Shown here in pieces: positions 1-5,748 of a DNA stretch of 6,228 nucleotides (positions within the stretch are counted from its first letter, which is position 1; each line of letters starts with the position of its first letter). Source of the stretch: an uncultured Bacteroides sp. (GTDB lineage: Bacteria; Bacteroidota; Bacteroidia; Bacteroidales; Bacteroidaceae); the NCBI GenBank assembly GCA_905201685.1, contig CAJKOW010000071.1, positions 1-6,228 on the forward strand, in the 5' to 3' direction. The position numbers and the translations under genes were made by a program. Below the pieces are notes generated by a model. It was given only the letters and a program-made list of their open reading frames with translations, was not told where the DNA came from and did not search any database.

Positions 1-3
1 TAT

Positions 4-1815
4 TTATGTTGCACTCTGGTTACCACTTTTGCTGCATTTCTCGATTCCGGTTACACTTACCTTTGTATCGAGCAAGTTGCCTGATTTGTCGAAAATCTTT
101 AGGGTTATACCCGATGGGAATATTACAGGAGGTACTGCAAAATAAAAAACATTATCACCATCAGTTTCATTGACTTTGAGTTCTTTTACATTACCTTTCT
201 TTGTATTTGGGTCCAACTTTGGATCCAGGATATAGTCATTTGGATACATAGGGTATGTGAATACGCCAGCAAAAAAATCATCATCAGCATTACCTGATAT
301 TGTTATATGTCCGACATTTTCATATCCATTAAGAGTGACTCGCATTGCAGACATAACGTTTTCTAGTTTCACATTTACAACTCGCCCCAACTGAATGTAT
401 TCTGTATCTGCTCTTACACAGCAGTATAGTGGCGTAAACGAGTCCGAAACCTCAGCGTCGTAATTGACCGCTATGCGGGCATAATAATCTGATTCACGAA
501 GCTTTCCAGCAGGATATTCAATCACATAGCTATCGGAGTCATCAACAAGTGTATAAAAACACTCAGAATCATATTTCTTTACCGAATACTCCTTACCATT
601 TACCCCGACAATTGATCCATCCTGCAAGACAGGCTCGTTTATGGTTGAAGATAAGCTTGATTTTGTGTCACCTGAAGCAATCTTTATCAATAATATTACA
701 CAGTTTGGACCTTGAACAAACTCTTTGCTATCCAAGACATCGCCATTCTCAGATTTGAATAAAAGATGACCTATTCTTCGTTCTGGAGATTCATTTTTTG
801 AAACTACACCTGAAACTGAATATAATGGAGCTTTTGTATCATCCTTTGTGAATGTAATCCAGGGCCGATCAGATTCAATTTTGAAATCTTCCGTAGCAAG
901 TATCTTGTATGAAAAGGATATCTCATCAGAAGGTTCCATTCCTTCAGGATATGATGGACCGATAGAAGTAGCCCCATCTTCAATAAAAATGAATGGTGAT
1001 TGCCATTGCTCCCCAGCATATTTCCAGAACGGAGGTATTTGTGCTGTAGCATTATTGTTTGCCGTATAGAATGCCTGAAGGTTCGAAATAATCTTCGGTA
1101 CATCAAGTTGGCTTGATGGCTGAAGAAGTTTCTCTACATTAGCAGTAGACAGCGTTCCGGCTTTCTCAAATTCAGTCGCGACACTTTGGATGGCGGTGGT
1201 AATTCCACTGATTGCACGATCATTCTGAATCATACAAGCAACATAAAGCAGGAGCGCATTACTGTCGGAGTTCTTAGTGATGTCAAGGTCTTCGAAATCA
1301 GTGCCATTTATACTGAGGCCAAGTGCTTTTGCAAGTTCTTCTTGAGCCTGCTTCTTGGCATCGTCATAGTTCTTTCCAGATGCTATAATAGTCTTGATAC
1401 GACCTTTTGTGAGAGTCGTGAACAGATTGAGGTTAGCATCTGTCTCAGAGGACGGCACTACCGCTTCAAGGTAAATTGGAGCATCAGTGATTGAACCTGA
1501 CACCTCGTTGAAATAATATCCTTCTGCGCGAAGTTCCAAGTATGGTGCAGTCGTCTTACCTCTAACACTGAATGATCCAAGATCATCTGATATGTTTGCA
1601 GGGAAACTTTCACCTGTCGCGATGAGATTCTCATCTAGAGCAAATGCGGTCACTTGTGAACCTTTGGCCAACTGTCCTTTTGGGGCAACACCGGACACCT
1701 TGCCAATAATTGGATTCGATTGATTATTGCTGTCTTCTCCATTATCAGGATTAAGATTGCCGTCACACGATACGAGTGCGAATATAGACAATATTGTAAG
1801 AATATATTTCTTCAT
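4..1815 (-). CDS. Multidomain surface lipoprotein with BACON-like and fimbrillin-like regions
   Basis: This is a 603-residue exported lipoprotein. I chose the ATG at 1813-1815 because it gives a textbook type II signal: MKK, a hydrophobic run, then lipobox LVSC with the lipidated cysteine at residue 17. The frame stays open for 23 more codons upstream, but these would bury the signal peptide. An acidic/Asn-rich linker (18-35) follows. Residues about 37-118 look like a carboxypeptidase-regulatory or Ig-like beta fold (SGVAPKGQLAKGSQVTAF). Residues 125-250 are mostly helical. Residues about 298-370 resemble a BACON domain (DRPWITF, then the end of a strand-rich unit). Residues about 395-590 resemble fimbrillin-type domains, with the typical late segment YFAVPP and a following strand (557-580). 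Such proteins are usually anchored in the outer membrane as adhesins, fimbrial subunits or glycan binders. Domain calls are by eye. The ligand is unknown, and there is no SusC/D or fimbrial partner in the window. Confidence 0.88.
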   Translation of the reverse strand: MKKYILTILSIFALVSCDGNLNPDNGEDSNNQSNPIIGKVSGVAPKGQLAKGSQVTAFALDENLIATGESFPANISDDLGSFSVRGKTTAPYLELRAEGYYFNEVSGSITDAPIYLEAVVPSSETDANLNLFTTLTKGRIKTIIASGKNYDDAKKQAQEELAKALGLSINGTDFEDLDITKNSDSNALLLYVACMIQNDRAISGITTAIQSVATEFEKAGTLSTANVEKLLQPSSQLDVPKIISNLQAFYTANNNATAQIPPFWKYAGEQWQSPFIFIEDGATSIGPSYPEGMEPSDEISFSYKILATEDFKIESDRPWITFTKDDTKAPLYSVSGVVSKNESPERRIGHLLFKSENGDVLDSKEFVQGPNCVILLIKIASGDTKSSLSSTINEPVLQDGSIVGVNGKEYSVKKYDSECFYTLVDDSDSYVIEYPAGKLRESDYYARIAVNYDAEVSDSFTPLYCCVRADTEYIQLGRVVNVKLENVMSAMRVTLNGYENVGHITISGNADDDFFAGVFTYPMYPNDYILDPKLDPNTKKGNVKELKVNETDGDNVFYFAVPPVIFPSGITLKIFDKSGNLLDTKVSVTGIEKCSKSGNQSAT

Positions 1816-1895
1816 AATACAGTGATTATTTCTTTTGAGCCTAACGATAAACCTTAGATTTAAGGAATAGTTCTCTGAATCCAAGATTTGTATTG

Positions 1896-1903
1896 CAAAA
1901 GTA
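1896..1903 (-). promoter_or_regulatory. Bacteroidales -7 box for the lipoprotein gene
   Basis: On the minus strand this reads TACTTTTG, a full match to TAnnTTTG. The expected -33 element is weak: TTAG at 1925-1928, 21 bases upstream, in place of TTTG. Transcription would begin near 1889, giving a leader of about 75 bases before the ATG at 1815. A purine-rich stretch (AAAAGAAAT) about 15 bases before the ATG is the only candidate ribosome site. Confidence 0.6.
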
Positions 1904-2051
1904 ATAAATATGTGCCGATAATAACTAATAATACTTCGGTAAATTTTTTCCGAAAATTTAAAAATTTAACAATCGAGTCGGATAATTGTACCAGACGCGA
2001 GAAGTAGACACGGAAAATTTGGCCGATTGAACGAATACCTTTCTAAAACAT

Positions 2052-2082
2052 ATTGATTTTTCGATATCTATGTCTAACTTTG
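2052..2082 (+). promoter_or_regulatory. Bacteroidales promoter for the ATPase gene
   Basis: The -7 box TAACTTTG is at 2075-2082 (full match to TAnnTTTG), and a near-consensus -33 box ATTG (TTTG expected) is at 2052-2055, with a 19-base spacer. Transcription should begin near 2089. That excludes the in-frame upstream ATG at 2053 and supports the start at 2128. The leader of about 38 bases carries a 7-base direct repeat, ATGTAAC, at 2100-2106 and 2114-2120. Each copy contains a start codon followed at once by a stop codon (ATG TAA). Confidence 0.7.
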
Positions 2083-2127
2083 CAGCTATTACATAAAACA
2101 TGTAACATAATATATGTAACGCAAATT

Positions 2128-3264
2128 ATGGAAAAGTTGAAGAATCCATTTGTAATCTACGGATATAAGGGCGCAGAGTATTTCTGCGACAGAAAAGAAG
2201 AGACAGAAAGGCTCGTGACGGCATTGGAAAATGAAAGGAATGTCGTGCTCATATCGCCGCGGCGTGTCGGGAAGACGGGCCTCATCCATCATGTTTTTGA
2301 GCGGATTGGGGGAAAAAAACAGGGCGCGAGATGCTTCTACATGGACATCAATGCGACAAGGAACATGAGCCAGTTCATACAGTTGTTAGCAAAGACAGTG
2401 GTAGGAAAAGTCGATTCATTTTCGCAGGCCGCGCTACGGAAAATCACGACATTCTTTGCCAATTACAGGCCCACTGTTTCATTCGACGAACTGACAGGAA
2501 TCCCTACTTTTTCCATAGCGGTTGCTCCCGACAGACAGGAAGAATCGCTGAAACACATATTTGAATACCTGAAACAATCCGGCAAACGGGTTTACATTGC
2601 AATTGACGAGTTCCAGCAGATTGCGGAATATCCGGAAAAGGGTGCCGAGGCACTACTGCGCTCCTATATTCAGTTTCTTCCAAATGTCTATTTCATATTC
2701 GCCGGCAGCAGCCAGCACCTCATGTCGGAAATGTTCCTGTCAGCGAAACGTCCGTTTTACCAAAGTTCCCAGATAATGAGCCTTCCACTCATAGAGATCT
2801 GTGAATATGAGACCTTCGCGAACAAATGGCTTAAACAGGAAGGAATCGAAATCAGCGACGGCGACTTCAGGTACCTTTATGACATGGTCGATGGACAGAC
2901 ATGGTATGTCCAGTGCATCCTGAACCGGCTCTACGAAAACGGAGAGGTCATCGACAAGAGGGCAATAGTCCAGGCGGTCGAAAACATCATCAACGAACAG
3001 GAAGATGCTTTTATCAACTATTGCAAGTCTCTCACTGACAATCAGGTAGCCCTTCTTACGGCCATCGCCAAGGAAAAAGGAGTCTCATCAGTGCTGTCGC
3101 AGGAGTTTATCCGCAAGTACAGCTTGCCGGCAGCCAGCAGCGTGAGCATCGCGCTCAAAGCCCTGCAAAAACGAGACTTCGTGCATGATTTCAACGGTAA
3201 AATCATCGTATATGACCGATTCTTCTCAATCTGGCTGCGGAAAGAAACGGAACCTTTTCGATAA
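2128..3264 (+). CDS. P-loop ATPase with C-terminal winged helix (archaeal-type ATPase/STAND-like)
   Basis: This is a 378-residue cytoplasmic ATPase of the family often labelled archaeal ATPase domain or AAA ATPase. The Walker A loop is SPRRVGKT (43-50), with the usual first glycine replaced by serine, which is common in this group. Walker B is VYIAIDE (155-161), with acidic residues D160 and E161. A sensor-like strand ends in FAGSS (191-195), and the family-typical RPFY is at 208-211. Residues about 300-365 form a predicted winged-helix domain (TDNQVALLTAIA, then an SVSIALKALQKRDFV recognition and wing region) of the kind that ends many such ATPases. No nuclease domain follows. The MEKLKNPF start fits the family, whose members usually begin with a short PF(x)xGY segment just before the first helix. 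Function is unknown; DNA binding, toxin-like or defence roles are all possible. The gene stands alone, divergent from the lipoprotein and convergent with the HAD gene. Confidence 0.9.
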   Translation: MEKLKNPFVIYGYKGAEYFCDRKEETERLVTALENERNVVLISPRRVGKTGLIHHVFERIGGKKQGARCFYMDINATRNMSQFIQLLAKTVVGKVDSFSQAALRKITTFFANYRPTVSFDELTGIPTFSIAVAPDRQEESLKHIFEYLKQSGKRVYIAIDEFQQIAEYPEKGAEALLRSYIQFLPNVYFIFAGSSQHLMSEMFLSAKRPFYQSSQIMSLPLIEICEYETFANKWLKQEGIEISDGDFRYLYDMVDGQTWYVQCILNRLYENGEVIDKRAIVQAVENIINEQEDAFINYCKSLTDNQVALLTAIAKEKGVSSVLSQEFIRKYSLPAASSVSIALKALQKRDFVHDFNGKIIVYDRFFSIWLRKETEPFR

Positions 3265-3510
3265 GCGAGTGCAATCCAAATGAATTTGAGATTGCCGAGC
3301 GGAGAAAAGTGGCGTATGAAATACGAATGAAATCTTTGTATTTCCCTGAAAGTTGACTCGCAAATACTGAACGCCGTCTTTCCAATGCTCCCATAGCATA
3401 TTGTCCCAAAGTATCGAGCGTTTCATACCAGTTTGCTACGAGCGTCAAGTTGCAATGCATACAAAACACGTAGACAGATCCCTATTGCAACAGTAGTAAT
3501 TATCAGACCA
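3265..3510. other. Convergent intergenic spacer with inverted repeats, no clear gene
   Basis: The spacer lies between two convergent genes. It holds three inverted repeats: 3271-3295 (annotated separately); GAAATAC/GTATTTC at 3318-3324 and 3338-3344 with a 13-base loop; and GTTGCAAT/ATTGCAAC at 3449-3456 and 3484-3491, 8 perfect base pairs around 27 bases. None is followed by a T-tract on either strand, so none is a canonical terminator. Reverse-strand open frames of 66 and 88 codons cover part of it and run into the 3' end of the ATPase gene. They have no recognisable domain and are not annotated as genes. Confidence 0.5.
3271..3295 (+). other. Hairpin just after the ATPase stop codon
   Basis: GCAATC/GATTGC (6 pairs) closes over a one-base bulge onto CAAAT/ATTTG (5 pairs) with a two-base GA centre; an RNA form would open the inner pairs to make a loop. 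It begins 7 bases after the TAA. It could protect or define the 3' end of the ATPase transcript. No T-tract follows (CGAGCGGAG), so I do not call it an intrinsic terminator. Confidence 0.45.
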
Positions 3511-4293
3511 TCAATGAAATATCCAACGTTCCAGCGCCTTATAGATTCCATCTTCATCGACCGAATCCGTGATATAGTCAGCTGCATTCTTCAGCGGCTC
3601 GTTGGCGTTGCCCATAGCAACCCCGATACCCGCTTTCCTGATAATGGACATATCGTTGCCTCCGTCTCCAAAAGCCATCGTTTCCTCCGGTTTGATGCTA
3701 TGACGGGCAATGATTGCTGAAAGCCCCATACCCTTGTCCGCACTTTTCATAGTGATATCCGCAAAGTCGGGATGCCACCTGCATGACGTGCAGTCCGGGA
3801 GGCTCCGCATAATCAATTCCTCGTCCTCTTGTGATATTACGGGAGTAAGTTGCAGAACGGATTGCCCTAAGACAGACTCAATCGGCACGTCTCCACTCAG
3901 TCCGCGCACATTAAGCATTTGCCGAAAAATGCGGTCGGCACTTTCGTTGTCGTGATACATAACCAAATCATTCTTGCCTACCACCGTACAGGCGAAGTTC
4001 ATTTCATCAGCCAAAGACAATACTTTCCGCACGTTCGCTTCCGGTATCGGATGAAATGATATAATTTCCTCTTCTTCGAAACAATAAGCACCGTTTACGG
4101 TTATATACCCGTCCACCAGATGACTAATCTCATTGATGTTGTCTATCAACTGGCGTGGACGTCCGGTAGATATATAAACTTTGATGCCCATATTCTTCGC
4201 CATTGTTATGGCTTCTACTGTCGAACTGGGAATCTTGTGAGTTCTGAAACTCACCAAAGTCCCGTCTATATCGAAAAACAATGCTTTAATCAT
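3511..4293 (-). CDS. Cof-type HAD-IIB family hydrolase (sugar-phosphate phosphatase-like)
   Basis: This is a 260-residue cytoplasmic phosphatase of the Cof/HAD-IIB group, close to the usual 260-270 length. All four HAD motifs are present: DIDGT at 8-12 (nucleophile D8, acid/base D10), S42/T43 in ISTGRP, K187 in SADKGMG, and GDGGND at 209-214 with the Mg-binding aspartates D210 and D214. The segment between motifs II and III (about 85-185) is the C2 cap that selects substrate. Relatives dephosphorylate sugar phosphates, FMN/PLP-type cofactors or other small phosphates; substrate cannot be read from sequence. I start at the ATG at 4293, preceded by AAAGGAAAG about 8 bases upstream. The frame extends to a TTG at 4314, but that would place the ribosome site inside the gene. 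It lies 110 bases downstream of the sirtuin gene on the same strand. Confidence 0.94.
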   Translation of the reverse strand: MIKALFFDIDGTLVSFRTHKIPSSTVEAITMAKNMGIKVYISTGRPRQLIDNINEISHLVDGYITVNGAYCFEEEEIISFHPIPEANVRKVLSLADEMNFACTVVGKNDLVMYHDNESADRIFRQMLNVRGLSGDVPIESVLGQSVLQLTPVISQEDEELIMRSLPDCTSCRWHPDFADITMKSADKGMGLSAIIARHSIKPEETMAFGDGGNDMSIIRKAGIGVAMGNANEPLKNAADYITDSVDEDGIYKALERWIFH

Positions 4294-4322
4294 AAGCGAA
4301 CTTTCCTTTTTCAATGTATGTG

Positions 4323-4334
4323 TATGCTAGCATA
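4323..4334. promoter_or_regulatory. 12-base perfect palindrome upstream of the HAD gene
   Basis: TATGCTAGCATA is fully self-complementary and ends 29 bases before the HAD start codon. It could be a repressor site or part of an RNA leader hairpin. No Bacteroidales -7 box is visible next to it, so a promoter role is unproven. Confidence 0.3.
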
Positions 4335-4352
4335 AATCTCGATAAAACTCTT

Positions 4353-4383
4353 ATTATTCAACGGGATGTTTTCCGTTGATAAT
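4353..4383 (-). terminator. Terminator-like hairpin between the sirtuin and HAD genes
   Basis: On the plus strand, ATTAT (4353-4357), a one-base bulge and CAACGG (4359-4364) pair with CCGTTG (4373-4378) and ATAAT (4379-4383) around an 8-base loop: 11 pairs with one bulge. In the direction of the sirtuin transcript it lies 21 bases past the stop codon. The following bases are AAGAGTTTTATC, only a broken T-run. It may therefore be a weak terminator, an attenuator or an mRNA processing point that separates expression of the two genes. Confidence 0.4.
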
Positions 4384-4403
4384 GGAAATATTTTCTTAAT
4401 CAG

Positions 4404-5126
4404 CTACTCGCAGGACATTTCAGAAATCATTCTTATCGCTTCGGCTACACCGACAGTGGCTTTTTCCTTGATATGGACAATACCCTCCTCATTGTCGATG
4501 GGCGTATCCTTGGGGTCAACCACGAAAACGGGGCAGTCAACCGGAGTGTATTTCCATAAGCTTGCAGCAGGCTGAACCACAAGCGATGTTCCGACGATAA
4601 TCATAAAATCAGCTTCTGCAAGTTCTGCGATTGCATCCTTCATCTTTGGGACAGCCTCACCGAAGAATACGATATGCGGACGGTATTGAACGCCACGGTC
4701 ATCCGTATCTCCAATGCTGACCGGTCTGAAATTCACATCCTTAATCTTTGATTCATCAAATCCGTCCTCCTCCGTGTATGAGTCTTCCGGGCGGACCTTT
4801 GTGAGTTCACCGTGGAGATGAATGACTTTAGTGCTGCCTGCCATCTCGTGGAGGTTGTCCACATTTTGGGTAATCACCACTACGTCATACTCTTTCTCAA
4901 GGGATGCGATATCAAGGTGTGCCTTATTCGGTTTCACTTCTTTGAGCTGTGCGCGTCTTTGATTGTAGAAATCAAGCACCAGTGAGGGATTCTGCATCCA
5001 CCCGAAGATGGAGGCGACATCCATCACATCGTGGTTCTCCCAAAGACCGTCACTGTCTCTGAATGTTGAAATACCGCTCTCGGCACTAATGCCTGCGCCT
5101 GACAATATTACTATCTTTTTCTTCAT
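4404..5126 (-). CDS. cobB: SIR2-family NAD-dependent protein deacylase, zinc-less
   Basis: This is a 240-residue sirtuin. It would remove acetyl or acyl groups from protein lysines, consuming NAD+ and releasing nicotinamide and O-acyl-ADP-ribose. NAD-binding motifs are intact: GAGISAESGI (10-19), FRD (22-24), GLW (27-29), TQNVDNLH (86-93), and GTS (179-181). The catalytic histidine is H105 in HGEL. Y54 and R57 (FYNQRR) match the YxxR pair that, in E. coli CobB and human SIRT5, recognises succinyl or malonyl lysine, so desuccinylase or demalonylase activity is likely alongside deacetylation. The four zinc-binding cysteines are absent: the only cysteines are C198 and C239, and the usual zinc module (about 110-147) is an acidic insert without cysteine. 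I believe this is typical of Bacteroidales homologues and not damage. A small hairpin (TGGCT/AGCCA, 5145-5159) lies 18 bases before the start. No promoter box is seen nearby, which fits co-transcription with the gene at 5241-5579. Confidence 0.94.
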   Translation of the reverse strand: MKKKIVILSGAGISAESGISTFRDSDGLWENHDVMDVASIFGWMQNPSLVLDFYNQRRAQLKEVKPNKAHLDIASLEKEYDVVVITQNVDNLHEMAGSTKVIHLHGELTKVRPEDSYTEEDGFDESKIKDVNFRPVSIGDTDDRGVQYRPHIVFFGEAVPKMKDAIAELAEADFMIIVGTSLVVQPAASLWKYTPVDCPVFVVDPKDTPIDNEEGIVHIKEKATVGVAEAIRMISEMSCE

Positions 5127-5240
5127 AATGCATTTTTTACGCTTTGGCTACACAAGCCACTGTCATTCAAAGAGGGTGACCAGCTACATCCTGTGGAAGG
5201 CGAACAGGGACAATTAGTTGAAGCTACGACCGGAACAGAA

Positions 5241-5579
5241 TCAATAGAACAGATACTGCTTGCTCTTATCCCGCCAGCCCGCTTCACTGCGGTAGGAAGT
5301 GAAATAGATGACTACGTCGGCCTCGCTGCGGTAGTTGACGAAATAAATTCTTTTCTTCGCGTCACTTTTATACTTCACGAAATACCACAGACCGTCATTC
5401 CCGTTGGCGTCGCTGCGGTAGTCGCATCTATACACCACCAAATCCGCCTCGCTTTTGTAATTCGTGACATAGACCTTCACGTCCGCATCGCTCCGATACT
5501 GGCAGCTATAGATTGTCTGAGCCTTCGCTCCAAAAAACGCACACAGACAAAAAACGATTGCGACGATTAACTTTTTCAT
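5241..5579 (-). CDS. Secreted septoil-knot (DUF6150-like) YRSDA-repeat protein
   Basis: This is a 112-residue exported protein. A signal peptide (about 1-20, ending AKA before Q21) precedes six copies of Y(R/K)S(D/E)A at residues 28, 41, 54, 70, 83 and 96. The spacing is 13 residues except for 16 in the middle, where GNDGLW (60-65) is inserted. Between motifs run short alternating hydrophobic strands such as VKVYVTN and VVIYFTS. The tail is GWRDKSKQYLFY. This pattern, including the GLWYF insert and GWR(D/N)KSK end, matches what I recall of the DUF6150 or 7(1) septoil-knot family, small beta-repeat proteins with an unusually complex backbone knot. That assignment is from memory. C26 and C52 occupy equivalent places in adjacent repeats and could form a disulfide in the periplasm. 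Molecular function is unknown. The ATG at 5579 is preceded closely by AGGAT; no clear -7 box was found upstream. It may head a unit with the sirtuin gene 114 bases downstream. Confidence 0.88.
   Translation of the reverse strand: MKKLIVAIVFCLCAFFGAKAQTIYSCQYRSDADVKVYVTNYKSEADLVVYRCDYRSDANGNDGLWYFVKYKSDAKKRIYFVNYRSEADVVIYFTSYRSEAGWRDKSKQYLFY
5280..5498 (-). repeat. Six-copy in-gene repeat encoding Y(R/K)S(D/E)A
   Basis: This is the repeated portion of the septoil-knot gene, with units of 39 bases (one of 48). At DNA level the copies are only partly alike. On the plus strand, CGCTGCGGTAGT occurs at 5324-5335 and 5411-5422 and a near copy (CACTGCGGTAG) at 5285-5295, while the other three copies use different codons for R/K and S. 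Mixed codon use suggests an old duplication kept by protein-level selection, not a recent slippage expansion. Confidence 0.85.
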
Positions 5580-5690
5580 ATCCTAAATCATTGATTTATA
5601 TTATCTTATTTTTATGTGTACGGGTTCATTTATATCCTTAGGGGGTTAAAACCCACGCACTTTTTCTTTCCAATTATTATACGTAAAAAA

Positions 5691-5739
5691 CGAACACCTA
5701 TAGGAATTCGCTGTAAATTTACTAAATTTGTTGACAAAT
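5691..5739 (+). promoter_or_regulatory. Promoter region of the membrane-protein gene, with three dyads
   Basis: The -7 box TAAATTTG at 5723-5730 matches TAnnTTTG. No TTTG -33 element is visible at the right distance. Instead the region is covered by dyads: 5691-5710 (CGAA and TTCG arms around a perfect CCTATAGG, 16 of 20 positions symmetric), 5713-5722 (GTAAATTTAC, perfect), and 5726-5739 (ATTTGT-TG-ACAAAT, perfect 6-base arms overlapping the -7 box). Transcription would begin near 5737, giving a leader of only about 12 bases. A weak -33 plus dyads suggests activator or repressor control, but AT-rich DNA yields short dyads easily. Confidence 0.5.
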
Positions 5740-5748
5740 CGTCTCGAT

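Larger units (their letters stand above)
1816..2127. other. Divergent intergenic region between lipoprotein and ATPase genes
   Basis: These 312 bases hold no credible gene. They contain the two promoter boxes annotated separately and an AT-rich core. In the core, AAATTTT at 1941-1947 and AAAATTT at 1953-1959 form a perfect 7-base inverted repeat around the loop TTCCG, with further A/T runs after it. Similar short strings, CCGAAAATTT (1950-1959) and CGGAAAATTT (2011-2020), lie about 60 bases apart. With so little sequence complexity, these could be chance or simply promoter-proximal AT tracts. Confidence 0.6.

Noticed and set aside
804..1494. Several 70-100 codon open frames inside the lipoprotein gene
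   Set aside because: All are shadows of a continuous 603-residue lipoprotein frame; none shows a motif or start signals.
2053..2127. Upstream extension of the ATPase by 25 codons
   Set aside because: Its ATG at 2053 lies within the -33 element and before the -7 box at 2075-2082, so it would not be in the transcript.
3203..3469. 88-codon minus-strand open frame overlapping the ATPase 3' end
   Set aside because: No domain, no ribosome site or -7 box, and it overlaps a well-supported gene. Kept only as a finding about the spacer.
5145..5159. TGGCT/AGCCA hairpin before the sirtuin gene as a terminator
   Set aside because: Only five pairs, and on the minus strand it is followed by an A-run, not a T-run. 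At most a leader hairpin.
5193..5570. 125-codon open frame on the plus strand opposite the repeat gene
   Set aside because: It is the mirror of the YRSDA repeats. The reverse strand has a signal peptide and a recognisable family pattern, and this frame has neither promoter nor ribosome site.
5643..5667. GGGTT-AA-AACCC dyad followed by a T-rich run on the plus strand, terminator-like
   Set aside because: The stem is five pairs around two bases, and no plus-strand gene ends upstream of it; it lies between divergent genes.
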